A stretch of DNA of 64,000 bases from Bradyrhizobium diversitatis (GTDB taxonomy: Bacteria > Pseudomonadota > Alphaproteobacteria > Rhizobiales > Xanthobacteraceae): assembly GCF_016031635.1 (NCBI RefSeq), contig NZ_JACEGD010000011.1, positions 1 to 64,000 on the forward strand, given 5' to 3'. This document shows, in pieces, positions 9,016 to 16,171 of this stretch. The notes below the pieces were generated by a model that made no database searches, was not told the origin of the DNA, and saw nothing but the letters and a program-made list of their open reading frames with translations. Positions within the stretch are counted from its first letter, which is position 1. Every line of letters begins with the position of its first letter. A program made the translations under genes and the position numbers.

Positions 9016-10637
9016 TGTCGCTGTTCCTCCACTACCTGAGCATGCCGTATCTGCTCGCGGGCATCGAGCTCACCCTCGAGGTGACTGCCCTCGGGCTCGG
9101 CGGCGGATTGATCCTGGGATTGATCCTCGCCGGCATGCAGCTCTCCCGCTTCTGGCCCCTGGCGGCGATCGCCAGGGCCTATACCGTGATCTTCCGCGGC
9201 ACGCCGCTGATCCTTCAGATGGTGTTCGCCTACGACGCGCTGCCGCATATCGGCATCAAGCTGCCGGCGGTGCTGGCCGCCGGCCTCGCGCTCGCCTGCA
9301 ACGAGGCGCCGTTCATCGCGGAGATGCTGCGCGCCGGCGTGCTCGGTGTCGACCGCGGGCAGCTGACGGCGGGGCAGGCCCTCGGCATGACGCCGTCAGT
9401 GCTGATGCGCAGGATCATCGCGCCGCAGGCCATCCGCACCATGATCCCGGCCTTCGGCAACGAGGCGGTGAGTGCGCTGAAGAATTCCTCGCTCGCCTCC
9501 GTCGTCGCGGTGCAGGAGCTGACGTTGCGCTCGACGCAGCTGGCGTCCTCGACCTTCGACTTCTTCTCGATCTTTTTTGCCTCGGGTCTGCTCTATCTCG
9601 TTCTGACCACGGCCATCAGCGTCATCCAGCTCTTCGTCGAATGGTGGCTCGATCTCGACCGCACCACGCGCCGCGAGCGCAAGCTCGCCGATTATCTGCC
9701 CTGGCGCCGCGTCGATCTGGTCTCCAAGGTCGAACTCGCCGATGCGACCGTCGCCGATCCGGAGCCCGCGACAGCAGAGCTCGCGGCCACCCCGCCGCTG
9801 GCCCTGACGCGCGAGGAGCGCGCCCGCCGCGCCGCGACGATCGCGCGCAACAATATCGCGGTCGAAGTGAAGGACCTCACCAAGAGCTACGGCCCGCAGA
9901 AGGTGCTCGGCGGTCTCGACCTCACGGTGCGCGTCGGCGAAGTGGTCGCGCTGCTCGGCCCCAGCGGCTCCGGCAAGAGCACACTGCTTCGCTGCATCAA
10001 CCACCTCGAGAACTGGGACGCCGGCACCGTGCGCGTCGGCGGCCGGCGCCTCGGCTTCAGCGAGAATGGCAAGCCGCTGTCGCCGCGGTCGATCGCCAAT
10101 GAGCGCGCCAGCGTCGGCGTCGGCATGGTGTTCCAGCAGTTCAATCTGTTCGCGCATCTGTCGGCGAAGGAGAACATCGCCGGTCCCCTGCGCTGGGTTC
10201 ACGGCATGACGCGCATCGACGCCGACCGCCGCGCGGCCGAGCTGCTCGACCGCGTCGGGCTCTCGCATCGCGCCCACGCGCTGCCGCGGCATCTGTCCGG
10301 CGGCCAGCAGCAGCGCGTCGCCATCGCCCGCGCGCTGGCGCCGAACCCGAGCGTGCTGCTGCTGGACGAGCCGACCTCGGCGCTCGATCCGGAGCTGGTC
10401 AACGAGGTGCTGGAGGTGATCCGCCGCCTCGCCATCGACGACGGCCTCACCATGATCATCTCGACGCACCAGATCCGTTTCGCCGACGAGGTCGCCGACC
10501 GTGTCGCCTTCCTGAGCGGCGGCGCGATCATCGAGGAGGGGCCGGCGCACGAGGTGCTCTCCAATCCCCGCAATCCGCTGACGGCGCGATTCCTCAGCGT
10601 CATGGAAGCCGACAAGACTCCGGAGGCGGTGCGATGA
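9015..10637 (+). CDS. Polar amino-acid ABC transporter, permease fused to ATPase
   Basis: One 540-residue chain carries two components that are usually separate. Residues 1-225 are a GlnP/HisM-type permease with the EAA loop region (GQALGMTPSVLMRRIIAPQA). After a linker rich in Ala, Glu and Arg, residues 285-530 are an ATPase with Walker A GPSGSGKST (about 315), Q-loop VFQQFNLF, signature LSGGQQQR (about 428), Walker B VLLLDEPTSALDPE and the switch His in ISTHQ. All nucleotide-binding motifs are intact. A dimer of this chain would give a complete transporter with the binding protein encoded just upstream. Confidence 0.93.
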   Translation: MSLFLHYLSMPYLLAGIELTLEVTALGLGGGLILGLILAGMQLSRFWPLAAIARAYTVIFRGTPLILQMVFAYDALPHIGIKLPAVLAAGLALACNEAPFIAEMLRAGVLGVDRGQLTAGQALGMTPSVLMRRIIAPQAIRTMIPAFGNEAVSALKNSSLASVVAVQELTLRSTQLASSTFDFFSIFFASGLLYLVLTTAISVIQLFVEWWLDLDRTTRRERKLADYLPWRRVDLVSKVELADATVADPEPATAELAATPPLALTREERARRAATIARNNIAVEVKDLTKSYGPQKVLGGLDLTVRVGEVVALLGPSGSGKSTLLRCINHLENWDAGTVRVGGRRLGFSENGKPLSPRSIANERASVGVGMVFQQFNLFAHLSAKENIAGPLRWVHGMTRIDADRRAAELLDRVGLSHRAHALPRHLSGGQQQRVAIARALAPNPSVLLLDEPTSALDPELVNEVLEVIRRLAIDDGLTMIISTHQIRFADEVADRVAFLSGGAIIEEGPAHEVLSNPRNPLTARFLSVMEADKTPEAVR

Positions 10638-10684
10638 GCGGCGCATCCGCAAGGTTCAAGACTCCCGAAGAGGCCACCTCATGA
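10634..10684 (+). other. 16-codon mini-ORF bridging two genes
   Basis: An ATG overlapping the stop of the transporter gene (atga at 10634) opens a 16-codon frame whose stop (10682-10684) overlaps the ATG of the acetamidase gene at 10681. It could pass ribosomes from one cistron to the next. It may equally be chance. Confidence 0.25.
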
Positions 10685-11922
10685 AGCATGTCACGCTGCC
10701 GGTTTCGCCGAAAACCGTCCACTGGGGCTATTTCTCCAAGACAGTCGCGCCGGCCCTGACGCTGCGCTCAGGTGATCGCGCCACCATCGAGACACTGACC
10801 CATCATGCCAATGACGATTACGAGCGCATGATCCAGGGCGATCCCGGCGCCGAGAGCGTGTTCCAGTGGACGCGCGAGCACAAGGCTGTCGCGCGCCGCG
10901 GCTCCGGCCCGACGGAGGGCCCGTTCATTCGCGGCGCGGGCGAGGGGATCGGCGTGCATTTGCTCACCGGACCGGTCGCAATCGAAGGCGCCGAGCCCGG
11001 CGACATTCTGGAAGTGCGCATCCTCGACGTCCGACCACGGCCGAGCTGCAGCGCCTGCCATGCCGGCCGCTGCTTCGGCTCCAACGTAGCAGCCAATTGG
11101 GGCTTTCACTATCACGACCTGATCGAGGAGCCGAAGCCGCGCGAGGTCGTCACCATCTTCGAGCTGGACACCTCCGGTGAGCCCTACGCGAAGGCGGTCT
11201 ACAACTATGTCTGGACGCCACAGACCGACCCTGACGGCATCGTGCATCCGACCATCGACTATCCCGGCGTGCGCGTCGATCACGCCACCATCAGGAAGCG
11301 CGAGAACATCCTCTCCAGCGTGAAGGTGCCGGCGCGACTGCATTTCGGCACGATGGGCCTCGCGCCGTCGGAGGCCGATTTCGTCAGCTCGATCCCGCCG
11401 AGCTACACCGGCGGTAACATCGACGACTGGCGCATCGGAAAAGGCGCGCGGATGTTCTATCCGGTTGCCGTCCCCGGCGCCTATTTCTCGGTCGGCGATC
11501 CCCACGCCGCGCAGGGCGATAGCGAGCTCGGCGGCACCGCGATCGAGACCTCGCTGACCGGCGACTTCGAGTTCATCCTGCACAAGAAGGCCGACCTTGC
11601 CGGCACCAGCCTCGAAGGCCTCGACCACCCGATGCTGGAGACCGACCACGCCTGGTCGTTCTACGGTTTCACCTATCCGAACTACCTCGCCACGCTCGGC
11701 GCCGATGCACAAACCGAGATTGCCAATCACTCCAGTCTCGACCGTGCGATGCGCGATGCGTTCAGAAAGCTCCGCCGCTTCCTGATGACCGTGCATCGCC
11801 TCAGCGAGGACGAGGCGATCTCGCTGATGTCGGTCGGGGCCGATTTCGGCGTCACCCAGGTCGTCGACGCCAATTGGGGGGTCCACGGCACGATCCGCAA
11901 GAACATCTTCCGGTGCGACTGA
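10681..11922 (+). CDS. Acetamidase/formamidase family protein
   Basis: A 413-residue member of the FmdA/AmdA family of metal-dependent amidases, which release ammonia from short amides such as formamide and acetamide. The family hallmarks are visible: HWGYFSK at the start, a GPTEGPFIRGAGEGIGVH segment, GDILEVRILDVRPR, FHYHDL, SVGDPHAAQGDSELGGTAIE near the active site, and a C-terminal helical region. GAAGAGG lies upstream of the ATG. It follows the transporter by 43 bases, and a clear paralogue is present as the C-terminal half of the fusion at 12197. Together they may form a hetero-oligomer. Substrate not determined. Confidence 0.9.
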   Translation: MKHVTLPVSPKTVHWGYFSKTVAPALTLRSGDRATIETLTHHANDDYERMIQGDPGAESVFQWTREHKAVARRGSGPTEGPFIRGAGEGIGVHLLTGPVAIEGAEPGDILEVRILDVRPRPSCSACHAGRCFGSNVAANWGFHYHDLIEEPKPREVVTIFELDTSGEPYAKAVYNYVWTPQTDPDGIVHPTIDYPGVRVDHATIRKRENILSSVKVPARLHFGTMGLAPSEADFVSSIPPSYTGGNIDDWRIGKGARMFYPVAVPGAYFSVGDPHAAQGDSELGGTAIETSLTGDFEFILHKKADLAGTSLEGLDHPMLETDHAWSFYGFTYPNYLATLGADAQTEIANHSSLDRAMRDAFRKLRRFLMTVHRLSEDEAISLMSVGADFGVTQVVDANWGVHGTIRKNIFRCD

Positions 11923-11928
11923 ATTTCT

Positions 11929-12046
11929 CCCCTTCGTCATTCCGGGGCGACGCAACGCGTCGAACCCGGAATCCATCGTACCACCGTCTTCTGCGCGCAA
12001 TGGATTCCGGGTTCGCGCTTGCGCGCGCCCCGGAATGACGAAGGGG
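11929..12046. repeat. Bradyrhizobium-type intergenic palindromic repeat (copy 1)
   Basis: Inverted arms of about 21 bases (ccccttcgtcattccggggcg at 11929 and its complement ending at 12046) surround nested arms containing cccggaatccat/atggattccggg. The structure could form a long hairpin in the message. A related element with the same cattccggggcg arm is at 29242. Confidence 0.8.
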
Positions 12047-12196
12047 GATCGCCATACTCCAACACCTTGAAGAACGGTCCAATTCCCGGATGAACACTTG
12101 ACCAACGAACCTCGTCTTCGGCCCATTGCGGCGACGGACGATCGCGTGCGTCTGGCACGGAGGTTGCTTCGATCGACTGCAATCTGGGTCGATCCG

Positions 12197-14527
12197 ATGA
12201 GCTTCCGCCCGTTCACGAGCGAGTCCTACGCGCAAGACGACCGCCCGGAAGCCTGGCGGGACGTGCTGGCTGCGGTCGGCCTGCAGCCGGCGGGTGGCCA
12301 TAGCGTATTGGACGGACACGCGACCGCATCGCACCGGCACGCCGCCGGTGTCGCGCTGACGCGCATGGCTGCGGGTGCGCAGAGCGTCGTTCCGCTCTCA
12401 CGAGCAAGCGACGACCTTCCCATCGCGCTGATGCCGGTCGAGGACGGCATGGTGCTGAAGAGCGCCGGCAGTCATCGTATCGTTCCGGTCGGTCATCTCG
12501 TGCTGCTGCCGCGCAGCGGCGATTGGAGCATCGTGTTCCAGCGCGACATGCGCGCCATCGTGCTGTCGGTGACGTCGGAGGCGCTGCATGGCCGCCTTTC
12601 GGGCAAGCCGCGGCTCGGCGGGCCGCGCGTCGTTCCGCCCAGCGGCTTTGCCGACGTCTTCTCCCGTCTGCTCGATGCCACTGCACGGACGCTCGACACC
12701 CTGAGCGATCCGGAATGGAATTCGGTCGCGCAATCCTTCGTCGATCTGCTGCTGACGCTGGTGCATCAGCTGGCGTCCTCGGCCTCCGATGCTGGATCGA
12801 GCGCGACGCAGGCCGCGCTGCTGCACCGGATCTGCCAGACCATCGAGCGTCGCCTCGACGATCCCGATCTGGTGCCGGCGCGCGTCGCGCAGGCCGAGGG
12901 AATTTCCGAACGCTACCTGCAAAAGCTGTTCGAGACAGTCGGCGACAATTTCACCCACTACGTTCGCGAGCGCCGCCTCCAGCGCGCCTGGGCCGACCTA
13001 TCCAACCCAGCCGAGGCGCATCGCTCGATCTCGGAGATCGCCTACGCCTACGGTTTTGGCGACTCCGCGCATTTCAGCCGCGCCTTCCGGCATCGCTTCG
13101 GCCTGCCGCCGCGCGAGTTTCGCCAGCAGGAGGCGGAGCGCGCGACGGCACAGCACGGCGTCGCCGGCCAGCGCGGCTGGCCGCAGGAGGCACTGGCGCA
13201 GCTTCGCGTCCATCAAAGCGTGGAGACGCGCAGCAGCGTCGCCTGCGCGGGCGCCGAGGCGCGCACGACTGCCGAACGCCGTCATCACCATCTGCCGGTC
13301 GAGGCCAGCCGCGTCCATTGGGGTTATTTCAGCCGCTCGCTGCCGCCGCAGATCGAGATCGCCTCGGGCGACACCATCACCATCGAGACGCTGACGCAGC
13401 ACGCCTCCGACGATCCCGAGTTGATGATATCAGGCGATGCCGCCGCCGAAAGCGTGTTCGGCTGGACGCGGGACAGGAAGAACGTCGACCGCCGCGGCGC
13501 AGGGCCCATGGATGCCAGCGTGTTCGGCCGCGGTGCCGGCGAGGGCTTTGGCGTGCACATCTGCACCGGACCCGTCGCTGTGAAGGACGCCCAGCCAGGT
13601 GACGTGCTGGAGGTGCGCATCCTCGACATCGTGCCACGGACGAGCCGCAATCCGAACCATGCGGGCCGCGTGTTCGGCTCCTCGGTCGCGGCGTGGTGGG
13701 GCTATCACTACAACGAGTTTCTCGGCGGTCCGAAGCCGCGCGAAGCGGTTACCATCTACGAGATCTTCGACGACGCCGAGGTGCCGCACGCCCGTGCGCT
13801 CTATTCCTACCGCTGGGAGCCGCAGACCGATCCGTTTGGTGTCGTGCACACCACCTACGATTACCCCGGCGTTCCCGTCGCACCCGCCACGAACAAGCGC
13901 CGCCATGGCGTACTCGACGGCATCAAGATCCCCCTGCGTCCGCATTTCGGCGTGATCGCTGTGGCGCCGCGCGAGGTCGATTTCGTCGATTCCGTGCCGC
14001 CATCCTATTTCGGCGGCAATCTCGACAATTGGCGGCTGGGGAAGGGAGCAGCCGTGTATCTTCCGGTCTCCGTTCCCGGTGCGCTGCTGTCGGTCGGCGA
14101 TCCCCATGCCGCGCAGGGCGACGGCGAGCTCAGCGGCACCGCAATCGAGTGCTCGATGACCGGTACCTTCGAGGTGATCCTGCACAAGAAGGCCGATCTC
14201 GCCGGCCAGCCCTTCGCCGATCTCTCTTACCCCCTGATCGAGACCGAGACCGATTGGGTGCTGACAGGCTTCAGCCACCCGAACTATCTCGCGGAGTTCG
14301 GCGCCCAAGGGCAGAGCGAAGTCTACGCCAAGTCCTCGCTCGACCTCGCCATGAAGGACGCGTTCCGCAAGATGCGGCGCTTCCTGATGAACGTCAAAGG
14401 CCTCAGCGAGGACGAGGCGATCGCGCTGATGTCGGCCGCCGTCGATTTCGGCGTGACGCAGGTGGTCGACGGCAATTGGGGCGTGCACGCCATCCTCAGC
14501 AAGCGCCTGTTTCAGGACGCATCTTAA
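12197..14527 (+). CDS. AraC-family regulator fused to acetamidase/formamidase
   Basis: A single uninterrupted frame of 776 residues from ATG 12197 (the frame is open further upstream, so the start is uncertain). Residues 1-200 resemble the sensor domain of an AraC activator. Residues 210-310 form the double helix-turn-helix (IAYAYGFGDSAHFSRAFRHRFGLPPREF). After a 45-60-residue linker, residues from about 370 to the end are a full FmdA/AmdA amidase, starting HLPVEASRVHWGYFSR and keeping SVGDPHAAQGDGELSGTAIE. No ATG with a ribosome-binding site occurs near the joint, so the two halves are probably one polypeptide. Such a chain could couple substrate hydrolysis to control of the cluster. A sequencing frameshift creating the fusion cannot be excluded. 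Confidence 0.85.
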   Translation: MSFRPFTSESYAQDDRPEAWRDVLAAVGLQPAGGHSVLDGHATASHRHAAGVALTRMAAGAQSVVPLSRASDDLPIALMPVEDGMVLKSAGSHRIVPVGHLVLLPRSGDWSIVFQRDMRAIVLSVTSEALHGRLSGKPRLGGPRVVPPSGFADVFSRLLDATARTLDTLSDPEWNSVAQSFVDLLLTLVHQLASSASDAGSSATQAALLHRICQTIERRLDDPDLVPARVAQAEGISERYLQKLFETVGDNFTHYVRERRLQRAWADLSNPAEAHRSISEIAYAYGFGDSAHFSRAFRHRFGLPPREFRQQEAERATAQHGVAGQRGWPQEALAQLRVHQSVETRSSVACAGAEARTTAERRHHHLPVEASRVHWGYFSRSLPPQIEIASGDTITIETLTQHASDDPELMISGDAAAESVFGWTRDRKNVDRRGAGPMDASVFGRGAGEGFGVHICTGPVAVKDAQPGDVLEVRILDIVPRTSRNPNHAGRVFGSSVAAWWGYHYNEFLGGPKPREAVTIYEIFDDAEVPHARALYSYRWEPQTDPFGVVHTTYDYPGVPVAPATNKRRHGVLDGIKIPLRPHFGVIAVAPREVDFVDSVPPSYFGGNLDNWRLGKGAAVYLPVSVPGALLSVGDPHAAQGDGELSGTAIECSMTGTFEVILHKKADLAGQPFADLSYPLIETETDWVLTGFSHPNYLAEFGAQGQSEVYAKSSLDLAMKDAFRKMRRFLMNVKGLSEDEAIALMSAAVDFGVTQVVDGNWGVHAILSKRLFQDAS

Positions 14528-14540
14528 CAAGGACACCCAA

Positions 14541-14924
14541 GTGAAATTCCACATGATCAGCGGCGGACCGAAGCCGGTCGCGCCTTTCAGCCATGCGGTC
14601 GAGACCGATGGCTTCGTCTTCGTCACGGGCCAGATGCCGGACACGCCGCAGGCGCCGGGCGTGCTGCCCGAGGGCATCGTCGCGCAGACCCGCGCCGTGA
14701 TGGAGAACCTGAAAGTGGTGCTCGCCGGCCTCGATCTCGGCCTCGAGCACGTCGTGATGACGCGCGTGTATCTGACCCGCTTCAAGGAGGACTATGCCGC
14801 AATGAACGAGACCTACCGCACGTTCTTCGCACCGGATCGCCTGCCGGCCCGCACCTGTGTCGGCGTCACCGGGCTTGCCTACGATGCGCTGATCGAAATC
14901 GATCTGGTATGCCGGCGGCCGTGA
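14541..14924 (+). CDS. RidA (YjgF/YER057c/UK114) family protein
   Basis: A 127-residue protein starting at GTG 14541 with AAGGA 9 bases upstream. Family features: FVTGQMPDTP near the N-terminus, VVMTRVYLTRFKEDYAAMNETY in the middle, and the C-terminal PARTCVGVTGLAYDALIEIDLV with the Arg and Glu of the RidA pocket. RidA enzymes hydrolyse reactive enamines/imines released by amino-acid metabolism. It lies 13 bases after the AraC-amidase fusion and is presumably co-transcribed. This supports a nitrogen-compound catabolic role for the cluster. Confidence 0.9.
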   Translation: MKFHMISGGPKPVAPFSHAVETDGFVFVTGQMPDTPQAPGVLPEGIVAQTRAVMENLKVVLAGLDLGLEHVVMTRVYLTRFKEDYAAMNETYRTFFAPDRLPARTCVGVTGLAYDALIEIDLVCRRP

Positions 14925-15058
14925 TCAAGATGCAGCAGAGCTCGGGCGAGACGTTGCGAGCGTAGCGCAAGCATCCAGAACCCATCCTCGAAAGTCCCCG
15001 AAGGGAGGCCGTTCCAGACCTTCCTCAAGGCGCGTTGCGGATGATGACGAATTCGTCC

Positions 15059-15087
15059 TTTGCAAGCGCAAGCGGCTTTGTTATACG
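15059..15087 (+). promoter_or_regulatory. Putative tRNA-Asn promoter
   Basis: TTTGCA (15059-15064), 17 bases, TATACG (15082-15087), then about 30 bases to the tRNA 5' end. Position fits; the match to consensus is only moderate. Confidence 0.4.
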
Positions 15088-15117
15088 CAGCCGCGCGCGA
15101 ACGAACGGTTCGCCTTT

Positions 15118-15192
15118 TCCTCGGTAGCTCAGCGGTAGAGCATCCGACTGTTAATCGGATGGTCGCTGGTTCGAATCCAGCCCGGGGAGCCA
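15118..15192 (+). tRNA. tRNA-Asn (GTT)
   Basis: Acceptor tcctcgg/ccggggA with one G-U pair, D-arm gctcagcggtagagc, anticodon stem-loop atccgactGTTaatcggat (Asn), T-arm ctggttcgaatccag, discriminator G, encoded CCA at 15190-15192. The 3' end is the left attachment site of the island that follows. Confidence 0.97.
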
Positions 15193-15193
15193 A
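15175..15193 (+). repeat. attL: 19-bp direct repeat at tRNA-Asn 3' end
   Basis: atccagcccggggagccaa, identical to 22268-22286. Covers the T-arm 3' strand, the acceptor 3' strand and CCA of tRNA-Asn, so integration left the tRNA intact. Confidence 0.9.
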
Positions 15194-15282
15194 CAAATCC
15201 GCACTAAGCAATTGATTTTGCTGCGGTTTCAGAAACCGAAAAAATCGCTTCCCCGCTTTCTCTCCCCGCTTTTGGCGAGCCT

Positions 15283-15315
15283 AAAAACCAAAACCCGCGC
15301 CGGTTAAGACGCGGG
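15283..15315 (-). terminator. Rho-independent terminator
   Basis: On the minus strand, stem CCCGCG/CGCGGG (15310-15315 with 15294-15299, 10-base loop) followed by TTTTGGTTTTT. It lies 22 bases past the stop of the gene at 15337-15678. Confidence 0.75.
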
Positions 15316-15336
15316 CTCGGGCCGCCCTCCGGAGAA

Positions 15337-15678
15337 TCAGGCCTTGGCGACGATCTCCGGTTCCATCTCATCATCGTTGATGCCGAGATCGAGCACTAGC
15401 AGGTGATCCTTTGGACAGTGATGCTTGTCCAAGATGGCCGAAACGTAGGCGCTGACCTGCTTCTGATCGTGGTCTTGTCGGCAGGCCCAAGCATACCACG
15501 GGCTGGCGTTCCTGTTGGCGGCTGGGTCGTCGCACGATTGGCCAAAAAATCTCTTCCCGTTGAAGGAACGCGCTGAAGGTCTCACCCCGGCCTCCCGCAG
15601 CCCGTGGAAATACGTGCGCGGGCAGAAGGGTGTGGAGATGTCGATACCCGCGCTGGCGTTAAAATTTAGATCAGACAT
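15337..15678 (-). CDS. Hypothetical protein of the island
   Basis: A 113-residue protein starting MSDLNFNASAGIDISTPFCP, with AGGAAAG 7 bases before the ATG. It has four Cys (CP..., SCDD, ACRQD, HCPKD) and a tryptophan/histidine-containing middle, and is followed by a good terminator. No family recognised. It is divergent from the ribbon-helix-helix gene 65 bases away, so the two share a promoter region at 15679-15743. Cargo function unknown. Confidence 0.7.
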   Translation of the reverse strand: MSDLNFNASAGIDISTPFCPRTYFHGLREAGVRPSARSFNGKRFFGQSCDDPAANRNASPWYAWACRQDHDQKQVSAYVSAILDKHHCPKDHLLVLDLGINDDEMEPEIVAKA

Positions 15679-15743
15679 TTATATTCTTTCCTGCCTCGTC
15701 CGGTGCATTTGACCGGCCCCGAATTTGTGTTACACCGAAATTC

Positions 15744-15944
15744 ATGGCGAAGTCAATAACGGTAACACCGAAAAAGAAGCGAGGGCGCCCCGCAACAGGG
15801 CGCGATCCACATGTTACAGCGAGGCTGCCGCAGGGCCTGATAGACGCGATCGAGGCGTGGGCGCTCAAGAATGAATTGTCCCGCTCTGAATCGATTCGCA
15901 GGCTGGTGGAGCTGGGGTTGAAAGCTAAAATCAAAGGCTTGTGA
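15744..15944 (+). CDS. Ribbon-helix-helix (CopG/Arc-like) DNA-binding protein
   Basis: A 66-residue protein with a basic N-terminus (MAKSITVTPKKKRGRPATGR, containing an AT-hook-like KRGRP) followed by a ribbon strand PHVTARLPQGLIDAIEAWA and helix NELSRSESIRRLVELGLK. This is the classic RHH pattern of small repressors and antitoxins. The next gene starts immediately after its stop, so the pair is co-translated. It could be an antitoxin-like partner or an autoregulator; the partner shows no toxin motif. Confidence 0.75.
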   Translation: MAKSITVTPKKKRGRPATGRDPHVTARLPQGLIDAIEAWALKNELSRSESIRRLVELGLKAKIKGL

Positions 15945-16163
15945 ATGCAGCTTCGATATCTCTACCCCTGGCCCAACGGTGGCTCTCCCACCTATTTTCT
16001 TCAAGACAACTACGTCTACCCGATGGGAGTCGGCGGAACGCCCAGCTTCTACGTGGATGGCGAAACGGTTTACTCAATGAACGGCTCGCCTACATTCTTT
16101 ATCTCGAATGGGCACCTTTATCGATACGGCGGCTCATCCAGCCCCGAATTCTATTTCGCCTAG
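15945..16163 (+). CDS. Four-repeat beta-rich small protein (4-fold beta flower-like)
   Basis: A 72-residue protein built from four consecutive units of about 17 residues: YLYPWPNGGSPTYFLQDN, YVYPMGVGGTPSFYVDGE, TVYSMNGSPTFFISNGH, LYRYGGSSSPEFYFA. Each has aromatic Y.Y residues, a Gly turn and a G(S/T)P(T/S)(F/Y) strand. This matches my recollection of proteins annotated as 4-fold beta flower, but I cannot check it. Its ATG follows the RHH gene stop with no spacing. Function unknown. Confidence 0.65.
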   Translation: MQLRYLYPWPNGGSPTYFLQDNYVYPMGVGGTPSFYVDGETVYSMNGSPTFFISNGHLYRYGGSSSPEFYFA

Positions 16164-16171
16164 CGTGCGCG

